NCBI GenBank assembly: GCA_013204195.1
Contig: JABMOJ010000366.1
Span: 1 to 9,069, forward strand
Length of the DNA stretch: 9,069 bases
Direction of reading: 5' to 3'
Source: SAR86 cluster bacterium
GTDB lineage: Bacteria > Pseudomonadota > Gammaproteobacteria > Pseudomonadales > Azotimanducaceae
Shown here: one piece after another, positions 5,913-9,069 of the stretch
Position numbering within the stretch: position 1 is the stretch's first letter
Layout of the letters: each line of letters starts with the position of its first letter
The notes under the pieces: generated by a model
Seen by the model: only the letters and a program-made list of their open reading frames with translations
Told to the model about the DNA's origin: nothing
The model's database searches: none
Position numbers and translations under genes: made by a program

Positions 5913-5948
5913 CAGTGATGAATTCGTATCATTCTGGAGTAAGGCCCC

Positions 5949-7778
5949 ATGTCAGAAGTTACCCAGCAGTTATCGAAGGATCTGGGATTCGACCCCGATG
6001 CCTTGCGTGAAAAGTACCGATTGGAGCGTGACAAACGCTTGCGTGCAGATGGCAGTAATCAATATCAGGAAGTCAAAGGCGACTTCTCCCGTTATATCGA
6101 TGATCCCTATGTAGACCCGGGTTTTACTCGAGCGCCCCTCGAAGATGAGGTCGACGTGGTGGTGATTGGTGGTGGATTTGGTGGTCTGCTGACCGGTGCG
6201 CGGTTACGTGAAGCCGGCATTAAGGACATTCGAATGATCGAAAAGGGCGGTGACTTCGGTGGCACCTGGTACTGGAATCGCTACCCAGGCGCGGCCTGCG
6301 ATGTTGAGTCTTATATTTATCTGCCCTTGTGCGAAGAACTGGGCTTTGTGCCCAAAGAAAAATACACTCGCGCACCGGAAATACTAGCGCACAGTAAAGC
6401 CATTGGTGAAAAGTACGACCTCTACCGAAATGCTTGCTTTCAAACTGAAGTCACCGGCCTCGACTGGGATGAGTCGAGCTCCCGCTGGATTGTGAGTACC
6501 AACAGAAACGATAAGATGAAGGCGCGGTTCGTGTGCATGTCGAACGGCCCATTAAATCGACCTAAATTGCCCGGCATTGAAGGCATAGATCGTTTTCAGG
6601 GACATACTTTTCATACCAGCCGCTGGGACTATGCCTATACTGGTGGGCACCCAGAGGGGGATCTTAGCCACCTAAAAGACAAGCGTGTTGGGATCATTGG
6701 TACCGGCGCCACGGCGGTACAGTGTGTTCCTCACTTGGCCGCGAGTTCGAAGAATCTCACTGTGTTCCAGCGAACGCCTTCCTCCATCGATGTCAGAGCC
6801 AACACGCCAACAGATCCTGAATGGGCCGCCAGCTTGAAGCCCGGTTGGCAAAAGGAGCGCATGGACAATTTTAATGTCCTGGTGTCCGGTGGTTTTCAGG
6901 ACGAAGATTTAGTGAACGATGGTTGGACCGAAATCATTCGTAATCTCGCCTCTATGGTCAACTTCAAGTCTGATGTGCCGTTAGACTTGGCGGTGCTGGC
7001 AGAGAAGATGGAGATCGCGGACTTCCAGAAAATGGAGCAGGTCAGAAAGCGGGCAGAAACCATCGTCGCTGACCCAGAAGTGGCAGAGTCGCTGAAACCT
7101 TATTATCGACAATTTTGTAAACGGCCATGTTTCAACGATGAGTATCTCGACAGTTTTAATTTGCCGAATGTCGAGCTGGTTGATACCCATGGTCAAGGCG
7201 TCGATCGCATCACTGAAAAAGGCGTTGTTGCTAACGGTATTGAGTATGAGCTTGATTGCCTGATTTTTGCGACGGGATTTGAGGTGGGTACCGACTATAC
7301 CCGCCGCGCCGGCTATGATTTGAGAGGGCGCGGCGGTCTGAGTTTAAAAGACAAATGGGCCGAAGGCATTTCCACTCTGCACGGCTTGCATTCACGAGGG
7401 TTTCCCAACTGCTTTATTATCAGTAATGCCCAGTCAGGGTTTACCGTTAACTTCCCGCATGCGATGAATGAGCAGGCCATGCATATTGCTTACATCATGA
7501 GTCATTGTCTGGCATCTAATGTTCAAACCGTTGAAGCGTCAGCAGCGGCAGAAGAGAATTGGGTAGCGGAAATTATCAACCATTCGCGGTTTAATCAAAG
7601 TTATCAGGAGTCCTGTACGCCTGGCTATTATAACAATGAGGGTAAACCGAACCCGCTGACGATTCGCAATGGCAGCTATGGTTCAGGGCCGGTTAAGTTC
7701 TTTGAAAAGCTAACCGCATGGAGAGACGAAGGCACCATGGAAGGGCTGGAGTTCAATGGCCCGCCACGATCTGATTAA
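5949..7778 (+). CDS. Baeyer-Villiger monooxygenase, long type (FAD, NADPH)
   Basis: A 609-residue class B flavoprotein that uses NADPH and O2 to convert ketones to esters or lactones. After an N-terminal extension of about 65 residues comes the FAD Rossmann motif GGGFGG (74-79), then the BVMO signature GGTW...YPG...D (104-118), the fingerprint FxGxxxHxxxW(P/D) as [12 protein letters not shown] (216-227), the NADPH Rossmann motif GTGATA (251-256), CKRP (390-393), where R392 probably matches the catalytic Arg of PAMO/CHMO, and the ATGF motif (441-444). No signal peptide or membrane anchor is seen, so it is cytoplasmic. The extension, size and sequence around 112-132 place it near the large-ring and polycyclic ketone enzymes (CPDMO/PockeMO-like) rather than the roughly 540-residue cyclohexanone type; the substrate is not determined. 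The start has a good GGAG. It stands alone on the plus strand, with its own promoter and a strong terminator, so it is probably monocistronic. Confidence 0.93.
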   Translation: MSEVTQQLSKDLGFDPDALREKYRLERDKRLRADGSNQYQEVKGDFSRYIDDPYVDPGFTRAPLEDEVDVVVIGGGFGGLLTGARLREAGIKDIRMIEKGGDFGGTWYWNRYPGAACDVESYIYLPLCEELGFVPKEKYTRAPEILAHSKAIGEKYDLYRNACFQTEVTGLDWDESSSRWIVSTNRNDKMKARFVCMSNGPLNRPKLPGIEGIDRFQGHTFHTSRWDYAYTGGHPEGDLSHLKDKRVGIIGTGATAVQCVPHLAASSKNLTVFQRTPSSIDVRANTPTDPEWAASLKPGWQKERMDNFNVLVSGGFQDEDLVNDGWTEIIRNLASMVNFKSDVPLDLAVLAEKMEIADFQKMEQVRKRAETIVADPEVAESLKPYYRQFCKRPCFNDEYLDSFNLPNVELVDTHGQGVDRITEKGVVANGIEYELDCLIFATGFEVGTDYTRRAGYDLRGRGGLSLKDKWAEGISTLHGLHSRGFPNCFIISNAQSGFTVNFPHAMNEQAMHIAYIMSHCLASNVQTVEASAAAEENWVAEIINHSRFNQSYQESCTPGYYNNEGKPNPLTIRNGSYGSGPVKFFEKLTAWRDEGTMEGLEFNGPPRSD

Positions 7779-7795
7779 TCATCAGCTGGTCATTT

Positions 7796-7830
7796 AAAAG
7801 CCTATCGGTCTTTGATACCGATAGGCTTTT
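7796..7830. terminator. Bidirectional intrinsic terminator
   Basis: A perfect 14-bp stem (7796-7809 with 7817-7830) encloses a 7-nt loop CTTTGAT. The outer A4/T4 ends give a U-run on both strands. It lies 17 bp after the monooxygenase stop and 34 bp after the GAPDH stop, and so separates two convergent genes. Confidence 0.93.
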
Positions 7831-7864
7831 CATTTAGCCAATAGGCCTGTTGTCGCTAGACAAA

Positions 7865-8878
<1,014 letters not shown>

Positions 8879-8886
8879 AAGGCGGG

Positions 8887-8891
8887 CTCCT
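8887..8891 (-). promoter_or_regulatory. Ribosome binding site deciding the gap start
   Basis: AGGAG on the minus strand lies 8 nt before the ATG at 8878 and rules out the upstream TTG at 8947 as the main start. Confidence 0.85.
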
Positions 8892-8998
8892 GGTTCGGTA
8901 AATGAATGGTTTTGAGCAGAGATAAGCGCCTGAATCTTAACCTGCAAAGATTCATTGGCGCTTGATGTGCGTCGTCTCTAGTCCGCATCCATTGGCCG

Positions 8999-9026
8999 AG
9001 TATCAGGCGTTGTATGCTTGAAACAA
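8999..9026 (-). promoter_or_regulatory. Weak candidate gap promoter containing the recurring 9-mer
   Basis: On the minus strand TTGTTT (9026-9021, three of six) and GATACT (9004-8999, four of six) are 16 nt apart. The -10 box overlaps GTATCAGGC at 9000-9008 (plus strand), the same 9-mer as in the ychJ hairpin. The leader would be about 110 nt. I see no gene between 8879 and the right edge, and the real promoter may lie beyond it. Confidence 0.22.
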
Positions 9027-9069
9027 TAGGCCAGTCGATATTTTAAAGTTTGGGTAGCCCGTTATTTAA

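Larger units (their letters stand above)
5587..5948. other. Divergent intergenic region (362 bp)
   Basis: No convincing gene lies here on either strand. From left to right it holds a candidate promoter for the holin-family gene (5657-5683, minus), a perfect GGTCA-TTT-TGACC palindrome (5713-5725) with a further GTCA half-site at 5733-5736, a variant of the recurring 9-mer (TATCAGGC, 5738-5745), a bulged hairpin (5760-5800) and a candidate promoter plus ribosome binding site for the monooxygenase gene (5885-5939, plus). This density suggests that expression control of one or both flanking genes is located here. Confidence 0.6.

Noticed and set aside
8879..8947. A longer N-terminus for GAPDH
   Set aside because: It begins with TTG and crosses the AGGAG of the standard ATG start.

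Overview
The window looks like an ordinary chromosomal segment of a free-living, probably marine, Gammaproteobacterium. That placement is inferred from the gene families (YchJ-type SEC-C protein, proteobacterial TesB, spinster-type MFS carrier, Peptidase_Mx-type metallopeptidase, long-type Baeyer-Villiger monooxygenase), the moderate GC content and the dense single-strand gene runs. No marker gene fixes the genus. I see no rRNA, tRNA, insertion sequence, phage module, CRISPR array or toxin-antitoxin pair.

Layout. On the minus strand, from low to high coordinates: a spinster-family MFS transporter cut by the left edge (1-1083), an NfnB/PnbA-like nitroreductase (1233-1886), a YchJ-like zinc protein (2024-2440), an exported SnoaL/NTF2-fold protein (2447-2959), acyl-CoA thioesterase II TesB (3048-3902), a zinc-ribbon metallopeptidase (4011-5105) and a small 'phage holin family' membrane protein (5254-5586). 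A non-coding stretch of about 360 bp (5587-5948) separates these from the only plus-strand gene, a 609-residue FAD-dependent Baeyer-Villiger monooxygenase (5949-7778). It converges on a minus-strand type I GAPDH (7865-8878), and a strong bidirectional hairpin terminator lies between them (7796-7830).

Functional reading. The TesB, SnoaL-like and YchJ genes run in one direction with short gaps and could be one transcript. TesB releases acyl groups from CoA. The monooxygenase would insert oxygen next to a ketone in a cyclic or long-chain substrate using NADPH and O2. The carrier and nitroreductase are other accessory metabolic functions. Together they fit a heterotroph that handles lipid-like or alicyclic compounds, but nothing here proves a shared pathway. 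GAPDH is core glycolysis/gluconeogenesis.

Several start codons were moved inward from the longest open frame (SnoaL-like, TesB, holin-like, GAPDH), on the basis of ATG versus TTG/GTG, ribosome binding sites, signal peptide or family length. I did not find a clearly new multi-gene system. The items most worth a second look are the 9-mer GCCTGATAC that recurs in intergenic DNA, once as a perfect inverted pair at the end of ychJ, the structured and operator-like DNA upstream of the monooxygenase, and the monooxygenase itself.
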